Shown: piece after piece, positions 1 to 10,386 of the stretch
Position numbering within the stretch: the first letter of the stretch is position 1
How the letters are laid out: each line of letters begins with the position of its first letter
Origin: Malania oleifera
Taxonomy: Eukaryota > Streptophyta > Magnoliopsida > Santalales > Ximeniaceae
Direction: 5' to 3'
Assembly: GCF_029873635.1 (NCBI RefSeq)
Contig: NC_080418.1
Coordinates: forward strand, 9,996,062-10,060,061
Length of the DNA: 64,000 nt
Made by a program: the position numbers and the translations under genes
The notes under the pieces: model-generated
The model's database searches: none
The model's input: the letters and a program-made list of their open reading frames with translations, nothing else
Told to the model about the DNA's origin: nothing

Positions 1-141
1 AAGGTCGGTTCCATATCTTATTGTAACCCCTCCCATGATAGTGAAGTTTTGATCTCATCCGTTCGTGAAGTTGGCATAACCAAATCACGTAAAATTTTTG
101 TCTCGTCTCTATTTTTTAATTTTTTTTACATTTTTATAACA
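1..141 (+). repeat. Copia-1 5' LTR, 3' portion only
   Basis: This stretch is closely similar to 29418-29558: both contain the block reading CCTCCCATGATAGTGAAGT and both end TTTATAACA. Similarity stops after 141, where the internal region starts with CGTTATCAGCACGAC, a motif in the usual primer-binding-site position. I could not assign the primer tRNA. Confidence 0.8.
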
Positions 142-281
142 CGTTATCAGCACGACACTCTATCCAGCAAACATATTTCTTTAATTCTTATTTAATTCAC
201 GAGACTAATCGACTAAAATATTTCTATATACCGCCTCAATGGACGATTTTATTTTTGTTTATACCGCCTTAATGGTAGGTT

Positions 282-720
282 TTATTCGTGTACCGCATAT
301 ATATATATCCACAAGATATGGTATAATAGTCCTTTTGAAGAGGCTATATATTTAAATCTTTCGTATATATATCTCCCAAAGAGATGGTATAATAGTCCTC
401 TAGAAAAGGCAATATATTTAAATTTCTCATTTACATATTTAAATTTCTCGAAGAGATAGTCTTCCTGAAGAGGCAATATATTTAAATTTCTCATCTATAT
501 TTTTAACCTCATGAAGAGATGTTAAATTCGACCTCTTGAAGAGGTGAAACATTTATTCTCCAAATGAAATAGTATATTTAACCTCTGGAAGAAGTGTTAA
601 ATTATTACTCAATTTAATATTGTAAACTGGAATCATACTCCTAAATAGTACAAATTAAGAAAAATAAAATAATATTCCTGAAGAAACATATTTAAGTACC
701 CCAGAAGGGTGGACATACTA
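282..720 (+). repeat. Degenerate palindromic repeats in the Copia-1 leader
   Basis: The untranslated leader between the LTR and gag contains about ten imperfect copies of a short hairpin motif, best preserved as CCTCTTGAAGAGG (about 530-545) and variants such as TCCTCTAGAAAAGG and CTCGAAGAGAT. They are separated by AT-rich spacers that repeat ATATATTTAAATTTCTC. No protein can be supported here. The position fits a structured leader RNA, but that role is inference. Confidence 0.6.
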
Positions 721-797
721 TTATATTTTTATCTCAGTTTTATTTTAGTTTTTAAATTTTGTTTTCTAAATTGTTTTATTACTGTTAATTTATTTAG

Positions 798-1770
798 ATG
801 TCGAATCTAAGTAAAGTTGAATTTGTTCCGCTTGATATCAAAGGCAACAATTATTATCATGAATTCTTGATGTTGATATTCATCAAAATGCAATGAACTT
901 GGGAGATACTATTTTATATGGAAATACCGCATCCCTGTAGGATCGCGCAGAAAGTTATGATCTTCCTCCGTCATCATTTAAATGACAAATTAAAGACTGA
1001 ATACCTCATTGTTAAAGACCCACTTATCCTATTGAAAAATTTAAAGGATAGATTTGACTACTAGAAAATTGTAATTTTACCAAAAGCTCGATATGTATAG
1101 TTGCACTTGAGGATGCAAGATTTTAAAACAGTCGGTGAATATAACTCAGCCCTACATAAGATTGGCTCGAAGCTAAAATTATGTGGTGAAATATTATTGA
1201 TGAAGACATACTAGAAAAAACTTTTTCTACTTTTCATCCCACTAATGTGCTCCAGCAGTAGCAATATGGGGAGAGGAAATTTACTAAATTTTCTGAACTT
1301 GTATCATGTTTTTTTGTCGTTGAGCAAAATAATGAGTTTTTGATAAAAATTCACCAAACTCATCAAACTGGTTCGACCCCATTACCGCAAACATGGTCGT
1401 GGGCGTGGTCATAGTCGAAATAATCACTGACATCAACGTGAGGCTACAATCCCCCAAAAGAGAGATAACCCCCAGAAGAGGGATGACTGTTAGAAGTGGG
1501 TAAATCATCAAAATCAACGACCTAAACAGCATGAAACTGAATGTTATAGATGCGGAGGAAAAGGTCATTGGTCGGGTACCTATTGTACGCCCAGACACTT
1601 CGTAGATCTATGCCAAACATCTATAAACAAAAAGGAAAAGACTAAAGAGGTTGAAACAAATTTTACTGATAATGTTGTTCCAATAGGTGCTGGTCCATTT
1701 AATTCTGTTTATCCTGACGTTGCTGATTTCATTGTAAATCCAAATGAAAATAATGATGTAACATTTTAGG
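798..1770 (+). pseudogene. Copia-1 gag (UBN2-type), broken
   Basis: Translation from the ATG at 798 starts MSNLSKVEFVPLDIKGNNYY, like the N-terminus of plant copia gag proteins of the UBN2 group. Further on, in shifting frames, come KAMIFLRHHL-like and LPKARY-like segments typical of the same family. A CCHC zinc knuckle (CYRCGGKGHWSGTYC) sits near 1541-1587 and would bind nucleic acid in the virus-like particle. In-frame stops occur soon after the start (about 894) and again near 1060, and reading requires several frame changes, so no full protein can be made. The protease region follows directly, as expected for a single gag-pol polyprotein. Confidence 0.8.
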
Positions 1771-1853
1771 ATATATAGTAAGTAATATTGTATTTTGATA
1801 AATTGCTACTATTATCAATTATAGTAATGAGATTTTAAATTATTTGTCATAGT

Positions 1854-3155
1854 GTGAATTGTCTTAAAGCTTTGATCGATTATAAGATGTCTTTGGAAGA
1901 AATTCAATTAGCTAACAATGCTACAACACACACAATTCTTCAAGATAGGAAATATTTCCATTACTTGAATATATATTCAATAAATGTTAATACAATATTT
2001 GGTTTTGCACATTTAATTGAAGGTTTCAGAAGAACTAATATAAAGTTACCCAATGGTACTTTATTACAAATTGATGAAGCTTAATATTCAAGCAGATCCA
2101 TAAGAAATCTGTTAAGCTTTAAAGATTTAAGAATTAATGGATATCACATTGAAACTACAAATAAAGGCAGTAAAGAATACTTTATATTACTTCTATTGTT
2201 TCTGGGAAGAAACAAATTTTAGAAAAGCTGTCAACTTTATCTTCTCGAATGTATTATACAAAGATTAAAGTAGTTGAATCATATAATGTCTTGCACCAGA
2301 AATGCAATGATCCAAAGTTATTTACACTTTGGCACGATCGTCTTGGATATCCTAAAGATGTAATGATGCGAAGAATCATTGAGAATTCACATAGTCATCC
2401 ACTAAAGAACCAGAAGATTCTTTTATCAAATGATTTCATATGTACTACTTATTCTTAAGGGAAATTAATTGTCAAACCATCTGTTTCAAAAGTAAGTCTT
2501 GAATCACCCTATTTCTTACAAAGAATTCAAGGTGATATATGTGGACCAATACATCCACCATCTGGACCATTTAGATATTGTATGGTATTAATTGATGCAT
2601 CTACTAGATGGTCATGCGTTTCTCTACTTTTTACTTGTAATATTGCATTTGCTAGACTTCTTTTTCGATTGATTAGATTACGAGCTTATTTTCCCAATTG
2701 TCTAATTAAATCAATTTGTTTGGATAATACTGGTGAATTTACATTCCAAACTTTTGATAACTATTGCATGTCACTTAGAATAGATGTTGAACATCCCGTT
2801 GCTCATACACATACACAAAATGGTTTAGCTGAATCTTTTATTAAAAGACTTCAACTCATTTCTAGACCTATGATTATGAGAACTAAATTGCCTTTATCTG
2901 TTTGGAGACATGCTATTCTTCATGCTGCATGTTTAGTTTGTATAAGGTGAACTGCTTACAATAATCTTTCACCCATGCAATTATTTTATGGGCAACAACT
3001 TGATATTTCTTATTTAAGAACTTTCGGTTGTGCAATATATGTTCCTATTGCCCTTCCTCAAAGAACTAAAATGGGTCCTCAACGTAAGTTTGGTATCTAT
3101 GTTGGTTTTGATTCCCCTTCTATTATTAAATATCTTGAACCTTTAACAGGTGATT
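1854..3155 (+). pseudogene. Copia-1 protease and integrase, broken
   Basis: The protease segment around 1905-2080 contains ATTHTILQD...KYF, the signature of plant copia aspartic proteases, but the preceding catalytic DS is NN here (codons 1914-1919). The integrase zinc region starts at WHDRLGYP (about 2330). Its second His is replaced by Tyr, the final Cys by Tyr (2450), and a stop follows at 2456. The catalytic core keeps all three acidic residues: D at about 2534 (GDICGP), D at about 2722 (LDNTGEF) and E at about 2831 (NGLAESF). A stop lies at about 2948. The reading frame is then cut by the solo LTR at 3156 in the segment just after the core (YLEPLTGD). It cannot be functional. Confidence 0.88.
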
Positions 3156-3657
3156 TGTAACGACCTCAAATTTCTTAAAAAAATTTTTTTACATACATAC
3201 AGTAAACATTCCTACGCAACGGAGACATAAATCATAAACCATTTATACATAAACTGTACAATACCGGATTCTAGAATATACAGACCATACACAAAAATGC
3301 CACTCCAATATTATCTATCCCAAAAACATACACATCTCTGCTAAAAACTCACCCTATAACCAGGGTGACCAACCACTCTCTCTATTCGCGAGCCTGATCT
3401 GCTCGCCTATCTGGCTCACCTGAAAATGTGAGAATAAAGGGGTGAGTCGACGCTCAGTAAGTGGAAATATGCTATTACTAGTGTGTGGCAACTAAGTTAA
3501 GGATACTTTTAAAATAATGATAGAACTATAATATAATAAATCATCTATAAATCATATCTTTCAAGCATATCTTTCTTTCTTTATTTAAAACATATTGTAT
3601 GATCTGTTTTCTACTTTTCATACTGGTAATATCATACTATACTGTAAAACTGTAAAC

Positions 3658-3690
<33 letters not shown>

Positions 3691-5389
3691 ATTGTGCTTT
3701 TATCCCTAGGACTCTGTACGTCATGATTTGACCCCTCATGACAGGGTTGTGCGGCCCGTAGGCAGGACTCTATCTGGTCGACCCTCCAGATAAGTCATCA
3801 TACTCTACACTACCTCAGCCCGGCTAAACTGCATCCTCTCCTAAGCTCAGGACTAGCTACTACCTCGTCAAACCGGCCCCCTCAACCCAGTGTACTGGGG
3901 AGCTGCATACTCTCCGAGCACGGCTAAAGGTACCCACATACTATCTGAGCTATATGGTTGCACTCTATCTGTATCTAGCAACGGTACCGTGTTCTGTAAT
4001 CTGTATCTATCTGTGTAACTTTCCTCAGAGATCTGATACTATATACATATATACATATATATATACTCTTTTACTATTTTCATCGTGTTTCCAAAATTAC
4101 CATAACTCTGTCTTTCTATACTGTAAACACTGTATCTGTAGCATCTTGATGCTACCTCTGTATCTCTATCTGTGTATTCTGTATATATACTATGTCTGTG
4201 TTCTGTATGTTATGGTAATAGGAAGAACATGTCATGTAATAACACTGTATATATGTATATACCGTTCTGTAATAAACTGTAATATAAAATACTAATCTGA
4301 GCATCTATATACATGTATTTGGATATATGTATATAACCGTTTCATGAACTATTCATATAAAACTATATATGCATGCACATTTCTCTGCAAATATAAATCT
4401 ATCTCTGTATAATCTCATATACTGGAAAACCTTATCAAATTTATATACTATCTATATCTTTGTATTTAGTTTAGTATGATTTTTCATAACAACTGTATAA
4501 ATTCATTCTTCACATGAAAAGTCTACTTAGGCCACACAAACATTTATGCTCATTTTCTATAAAAACAGTATAACATACTGACATAAAAATATGCTTAAGA
4601 AATCTCTATCAACTCTATTAAAACTCCTAACATAGCATATTTCCCTTACCTCAACTTTGAAAAACCCCTATAAAAATCTAGCTGTATACCCGCAGAATTC
4701 CTAACCCGACATCCTGAAAACGCAATCCCCCAGAACAAAACATCAGTATTTCCTAGTCTACATCATTTTCTATAACTGTCAGGAAGTCAAAAACTTAATA
4801 AAAGACCTTACCCAGAATTTGGGATGGAATCCAACTTCGTTTTCTCGACGATCTGTTCCGGTAAATTTGTGGAGAACTCCGCCAAGAGCATCGTGGTAGC
4901 TTCGGATCCTCGATCCGGCGACTAGTGGGGCCGAAAATGAAGAGAGAAGGGAGAGAAAGTCGTAGAGAGAGAGAGAGAGAGCTCAGAGGAAAATGATAAA
5001 AATCTTGGATTTCAACTATTTATAGAACAGGGGATTTCGTCGACGAAACCCTATGTTCGTTGACGAGTCCTTCACAGATTTCGTCGACGAGACCCTGTAT
5101 TCGTCGACGAAATTCAGGCTGCCTCAAAACCCCTCTCGGTATTTTCTCTTCGACGAAGCCCTGTGTTTGTCGACGAAATTCTGAAGGCCTTCGTCGACGA
5201 GACCCTATGTTTGTCGATGAAGCTTGCCAATTTTTCTGAGATTATTTTTATTTAATATTATCTCCAATAATGCAATGTCGTCGACGAACGCGGAGTATTC
5301 TTCGACGAAGTTTACGGCCTCCTTCTGTTTCTGTATCTATTTTCCTCTCTCTTTAATATTTGAATATGGATATTTTCTGGGTCGTTACA
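3156..5389 (-). mobile_element. Solo LTR-1 (Ty3/gypsy type), 2,234 bp
   Basis: The insertion has TG...CA ends (TGTAACGACC ... GGGTCGTTACA) and a perfect 5-bp target-site duplication, TGATT, at 3151-3155 and 5390-5394. No coding region lies inside. It shares with the complete chromovirus LTRs of this window the block CTCAGTAAG...GTGTGGC (about 3455-3489), a CGCAACGGA motif near the left end, a (GA)n tract (about 4965-4982), a minus-strand TATAAATA box (5017-5024) and the GTCGAC palindrome array. These place transcription on the minus strand. A lone LTR with an intact TSD is the usual product of recombination between the two LTRs of one element. It interrupts Copia-1 pol. Confidence 0.88.
5035..5320. 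repeat. GTCGAC palindrome array in solo LTR-1
   Basis: About ten copies or near-copies of the palindrome TTCGTCGACGAA, irregularly spaced at 15-40 bp, lie at the plus-strand right end of the LTR. That is the start of U3 when read in the minus-strand transcription direction. The same array occurs at the equivalent place in the LTRs of Gypsy-A, B and D. Confidence 0.8.
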
Positions 5390-5394
5390 TGATT

Positions 5395-7683
5395 TGTTTA
5401 AAGCACGGTTTCAAAATTATCATTTTTTTATGAAATAATATTCCCTACATTGGGGGGAGCTAAATCAGTACCTGAAGCACAACATGAAATCACATGAAAT
5501 GTCATGAGTTTATCTCATTTAGATTCTCGCACAAATCAAAGTGAACTTGAAGTTTAGAAGATTATCCATTTGCAAGGGATTGCAAATCAATTACTAGATT
5601 CTTTTGCAGATACCAAGGCCATACTAAAATCTCATATACCTACTGCAAATATTCCAACACGTATTGATGTCCCTAAAGGACAACAACCAACTAATGAATC
5701 TAAACCTCAAGTTAAGCGTGGAAGGCCTATTGGTACAAAAGATAAAACTCCCAGAAGGAGAAGATTGAAATTTGTAAACACTCTAGAAGAGGTTCTAGAG
5801 GTGGATAATCCATTCGACATTCATAAACCCATTTCTCCTGAAAATAAAAACCCTATTATAAAACCTCTTGAAAAGGAACCTACTAAAGAGGAATCTCCTA
5901 AAGAGAAAACTCTTGAAAAGACATCCCTTAAAAAGAGACAGGTACTTGAAAATAATAATGAGATCTCAATTCATTACACAAGAGAAATGTGAGATAGAAA
6001 TAAAGTTGTTGTCAACAACACATTTGCATATACAGTAGCCACTGACATTATCAAAAGTAAAGAGGATCATGAACATAAATCTGTTAATGAATGTCAATAT
6101 AGAAGTGATTGGCCAAAATGGAAAGAGGCTATCATATCAGAATTAAACTCTCTATCAAAAAGAGAAGTTTTTGGACATATAGTCTAGACACCAGAAGATG
6201 TCCAACCCGTTGGATACAAATGGATATATGTGCCCAAGTGAAATGAAAATAATGAAATTACTCATTATAAAGTAAGGCTTGTGGCACGAGGTTTCTCTCA
6301 GAAACCCGAAATTGATTATGAGAAGACATATTCTCTCATAATGGATGGAATAACATTTAGATTCTTAATTAGGCTAGCAGTCGCTGAACGACTAAGCATG
6401 CGTCTTATGGACGCAGTAACAACATTCCTATATGGATCGTTGGATAATGAAATTTATATGAAAATCCCTAAAATATTTAAATTTCCTAAAGTAAAACCCA
6501 AAAATTATATTCAATTAAACTCTAATTTTCTTTATATGGACTAAAAAAATCTAGACGCATGTGGTACAATCGATTAAGTGAGTACCTTGTGAAAGAAGGT
6601 TTTATAAATGATCCAATTTGTCCATGCATTTTTATTAAAAGATTTGAATCTGGATTTGCTATATTTGCTGTTTATGTTGATGATTTGAATTTAGTTGGGA
6701 CTCCAGAAGAGCTCACTAAAGTTGCTAATTATTCAATGGCTGAATTTGAAATGAAAGATTTAGGAAAGACAAAATATTGTCTTGGCCTACAAATTGAACA
6801 TGTAAATGATGTAATTTTTGTTCATCAATCTAAATATACCGATAAGGTATTAAGGTAATTCTATATGGACAAAGTTCATCCTTTGGGATCTCTAATTATG
6901 GTGCGATCACTTGATGTTAAGAAGGATCCATTTCAACCTCATGATGAGAGGGAGGAATTACTTGGTCCTGAAGTACTATATTTAAGTGCTATCGGTTCTC
7001 TAATGTATTTGGCCAATTGTATAAGACCTGACATTGCATTTGCTATAAATCTACTAGCAAGATACAGCTCTGCTCCTACTTGGCGGCATTAGAATGGAAT
7101 TATTACATTCTCTACTATTTGAGAGGTACATCTGATTTGGATCTATTCTACTCATTTGATTTCAAATCTCAATTAGTAGGACATGCAGATGTTGGATATC
7201 TATCTGATCCTCACGATGCTAAATCTCAAACTGGATATGTATTTCTTTATAGAAAAACTACTTTATCTTGGAGATCAGTAAAACAGACAATTAAAGCAAC
7301 ATCCTCCAATCTTTTTAAAATACTAGCTATCCATGAAGCTAGTAGAGAATGTGTGTGGTTTAGATCGACGATTTCTCATATCCAAGCAAATTTAGGTCTT
7401 TAATCAATCAAGAATATTCCAACAATTTTATATGAAGACAACGCTGCATGTATAATTCAACTAAAAGAAGGATATATAAAAGGTTACAGAACAAAGCATA
7501 TCTCTTCAAAATTCTTTTATACACATGAACTCCAAAAAAAATGGTGATATAGATGTTTACCAGATCTGATCAAGTGATAATCTTGTAGATTTGTTCACCA
7601 AAATTTTGCCTATTACAACATTCAAGAAATTGGTTCATCTCATCGAAATGAGACACCTTAAAGATCTCAGCAGAAAGAGTTAA
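5395..7683 (+). pseudogene. Copia-1 pol C-terminal part: linker, reverse transcriptase, RNase H
   Basis: The pol frame resumes here after the solo LTR. A Lys/Pro/Glu-rich linker (about 5570-5990) precedes the RT. RT landmarks in order are WKEAIISELNSL (about 6120), KVRLVARGFSQ (about 6270), YVDD at 6673-6684 and LMYLANCIRPDIAFA (about 7000). RNase H follows with ADVGYLSDPHDAKSQTGYVF (about 7180-7250) and LYEDNAACI (about 7430), and the frame ends at the TAA at 7681-7683. RT and RNase H copy the genomic RNA to DNA. The YVDD is intact, but there are in-frame stops (about 5988, 6185, 6239, 6541, 6856, 7400) and a frameshift near 6530, so the protein cannot be made. Confidence 0.9.
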
Positions 7684-7695
7684 TATATGGGTGAC

Positions 7696-7708
7696 ATCCA
7701 AGCGGGAG
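7696..7708 (+). other. Copia-1 polypurine tract
   Basis: The sequence ATCCAAGCGGGAG lies immediately before the TG of the 3' LTR at 7709. This is the position and composition of the plus-strand primer of copia elements. Confidence 0.75.
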
Positions 7709-7780
7709 TGTTATGAAATATAGGTGGATTTCCCCTATGTCAATTATGAACCTATCCTATATATCTACACTAATTCATGT

Positions 7781-8029
7781 CCCATGTGAACCTGTCCCAT
7801 ATGTTTGTACTTATAAAGTGTATGTCACCCTATCTTCCACCCCTTTAATTTTTCCCCTAATAACCCATGTGAACCTGCCCCATATGTTTGTACTTATAAA
7901 GTGTATGTCACCCTATCTTCCACCCCTTTAATTTTTCCCCTAATAACCCATGTGAACCTGCCCCATATGTTTGTACTTATAAAGTGTATGTCACCCTATC
8001 TTCCACCCCTTTAATTTTTCCCTTAATTA
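7781..8029 (+). repeat. Three 83-bp tandem repeats in the Copia-1 LTR
   Basis: Units start at 7781, 7864 and 7947, each with CCCATGTGAACCTG near its start and CTTCCACCCCTTTAATTTTT near its end. They differ by only a few bases. They lie just upstream of the TATA box, in U3, where copia elements often carry repeated enhancers. Confidence 0.95.
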
Positions 8030-8051
8030 ATGCTTAGCTATCCATATTGCC

Positions 8052-8059
8052 CTATAAAA
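8052..8059 (+). promoter_or_regulatory. TATA box of the Copia-1 LTR
   Basis: CTATAAAAGGGC follows the U3 tandem repeats, which is the expected place for the LTR promoter. Transcription would start roughly 30 bp downstream, near 8085-8095. Confidence 0.65.
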
Positions 8060-8171
8060 GGGCACCCTCCCCTTCTCATTTGGGACACATTTTGATGCTT
8101 CCATGTAAGTAGATATATAGTGAGGATAAGAGAAGAGGAGAGATAAAGTGAAGAAGGGTAAAGAAAAGTTC

Positions 8172-8612
8172 ACTACAAAAAAACTGGTTTTAGTGATGAA
8201 ATTATTAGTGACAGTTTCAATTTTGTCACTAAAAGTGGATTTTTAGTGACGGTTTTTAAAAATCGTCGCTACTAGTGTGAGTATTAGTGACGAAATAGTA
8301 ATCGTCACTAATACGTTTGTCACTAAAACCCAAATTTTCCCGTCGATCCATCATGGGAAACCATTATTTGCGTGCAAACTAACCCAGGAAAATATTAGCT
8401 ACATTTTTTGGAGTATTAGTCATGAGATTAAAGCATCACTAAAAGGCATTTATTAGTGACAGTTTGATAACCGTCACTATTAAGCATTATTAGTGACGGT
8501 TTCAATAAACCATCACTAGTAGTCTTTTATTAGTGACGATTTTTATAAACCGTCACTAATAGTCTATTATTAGTGATGAATTTTTTAAACCGTCACTAAT
8601 AGTCTTCCCTAT
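8172..8612. repeat. CACTA left subterminal repeat block
   Basis: About a dozen copies of TTAGTGACGGTTTT or its complement AAACCGTCACTAA, in both orientations and often paired as hairpins, are packed into 440 bp from the CACTA terminus. This is the classic subterminal architecture of plant CACTA elements. Confidence 0.85.
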
Positions 8613-8935
8613 TTAATGGGACCAGAGCCGTTACACATCATATTATATAGATTTTTCCCCCAAGGAAGTTGCACTTTCATCATCCGCGGAAGATTTTGTC
8701 AAATACTTTTAGACAAACTTTATAGTATTGTGCAAAGGCTTCACGGAAGCATTACTCTTTTTTAGCTTCTTCAATGAATCAGGTCTTGAAGGTCGATCTT
8801 TTCTCACTTTTCCTAATAGAAGCAACCTAGCTAGCTCTTTCAAATCTATCTAAAGGGAAATATCGATCTATATGTTTGGCCATATATGGACTGAAATTGT
8901 TCTTAACATATATAGTACTGGATGAAAAAAAAAAT
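8613..8935 (+). repeat. Internal CACTA duplication, copy 1
   Basis: The segment from TTAATGGGACCAGAGCCG to about 8935 recurs at 9489-9794 in the same orientation with scattered substitutions and small indels. Shared landmarks are GCCGTTACACATCATATTAT and GTATTGTGCAAAGGCTTCA. No coding potential is evident. Confidence 0.85.
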
Positions 8936-9488
8936 AAAAATAAAAACGAATGAACAGTGACAAATCTTATTAGTAACAATTTTTGGAACCATCACCAATA
9001 ATTAAAACAAATAGTTTAGCTTACAGATCATTAAAACCTAAAGGTAAGGCTTTCCCACAGAGATAGAGATGACCAAGGAATTACCTCAGCTCACCGTGCC
9101 AGAAAAACATGCCAGCCCCATTCTGGGTCACCTAAGTAGTGGCCAAGATGAAAAAAAAAACAAAACCAATGCTACCTAAAATCATGTACATTTTGAGTGA
9201 GCAATTTAAGAGACAGGCGCTACGTGATTCAAACTAGGATGTGGCCAGGCATCCAAACAGATTCAAAAATTTATCTAGCTAGGTGTCATCCCCTAAAATC
9301 ATTCTACTTTCCAAAGCAGCGCCCTAAGACCAAAGATGCTGGCAAGCGAGGCCAACAAGTACACACTCGGTTAGTATAGGGGAGGTAAAGCTCTCACATC
9401 CTTCAATTATCAATTTAAACCAAATTAAAAATTTGGATGAGTTAAAGCATATGAGACAATGAGCTATAAAAGCATGTCGATCATAGAG
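8936..9488. other. CACTA interior between the two duplicated segments
   Basis: This holds two degenerate subterminal-type repeats (about 8955-9000) and unique sequence with no recognisable gene. Short open frames here have no family signature. Confidence 0.5.
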
Positions 9489-9794
9489 TTAATGGGACTA
9501 GAGCCGTTACACATCATATTATATAGCTTTTCCCCGAAGGAAGTCCCACTTTCATGCATCATGATCTGTGGAAGATAGATTTTTCTAGTTTTTTTTTAGA
9601 CAAATTTTGTAGTATTGTGCAAAGGCTTCACAAAAGTATTACTCATTTTTAGCTTCTTTAATGAATCAGGTTCTGAAGATCTTTTATCACTTTTTCTAAT
9701 AGAAGCAACCTCGATCTTTCAAATCAGAAGGAAAGAACTATATGTCTAGCCATGGATTGGGATTATTTTTAACATATAGTGGATGGAAAAAATG
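9489..9794 (+). repeat. Internal CACTA duplication, copy 2
   Basis: Second copy of 8613-8935, same orientation, starting TTAATGGGACTAGAGCCG. It differs from copy 1 by substitutions and several short deletions, so the duplication is not recent. Confidence 0.85.
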
Positions 9795-10386
9795 GAAGAG
9801 CTGTCATTGATAGTGAATATTGGTTGATAAGATTCTTCATAAATTTCAATATTTTCAAGTCCATACCTTTTGGAATGACCGTGTACAGACCAGGGAAGGT
9901 GTGGTCTATATATATTGTACATGTATATATAACATCAAGCAAGTACTGCTTTTGCGCACATATGGGGACACTGCAAATGGGAGCAGCAAATTGTAGCTCC
10001 TGCTTACAATATATATATATATATATAAGAAAGTATGTACAATGATCCATACGTGTCAGTTTGTCGTGTTGTATGCCACCTATATATATTCAAATGTACT
10101 TGGCATTAATTTCCTTGTTATTTTTTTTTCTTTTCTTCCTTAAACAAAAAATTTAATCTAAATTAATTAATGCTAAATAAATGTGCCAAGTTATAACTTT
10201 TAAGCATCCCCTTAAAAATTATTTAATATTATATTATACATATTACTCATAGAATTTTAGTAATTGTAATAGTCTATTATTAGTGACGGTTTAGAAAAAA
10301 TCGTCACTAATAGTATGTTTTTAGTGACGGTTTAGAAAAATTGTTAATAATATTACTTTTATTTAACAAATATAAAAACAATTTAC
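9795..10386. other. CACTA interior, non-coding, with a further repeat pair
   Basis: AT-rich sequence with a short TA microsatellite (about 10008-10027). Two more TTAGTGACGGTTTAGAAAAA repeats with an opposing copy lie at 10263-10345. The repeats are the same type as the terminal blocks, so either the repeat array extends inward or a second CACTA fragment is present. Confidence 0.55.

Larger units (their letters stand above)
7709..8171 (+). repeat. Copia-1 3' LTR, left part
   Basis: The LTR begins TGTTATGAAATATAGG directly after the polypurine tract. It contains three 83-bp tandem repeats and a TATA box, and is interrupted at 8172 by the CACTA terminus. The remaining 152 bp of the LTR are at 29407-29558. 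Confidence 0.85.

Noticed and set aside
8172-8341. CACTA terminal repeats as a small independent MITE within the Copia LTR
   Set aside because: No opposing CACTA terminus is found nearby, and the matching end and the rest of the same Copia LTR are at 29406/29407.
9197-9379. Small open frames in the CACTA interior as remnants of a transposase
   Set aside because: No En/Spm transposase motifs could be recognised. A profile search would be needed, and a TNP2-like hit would reverse this.
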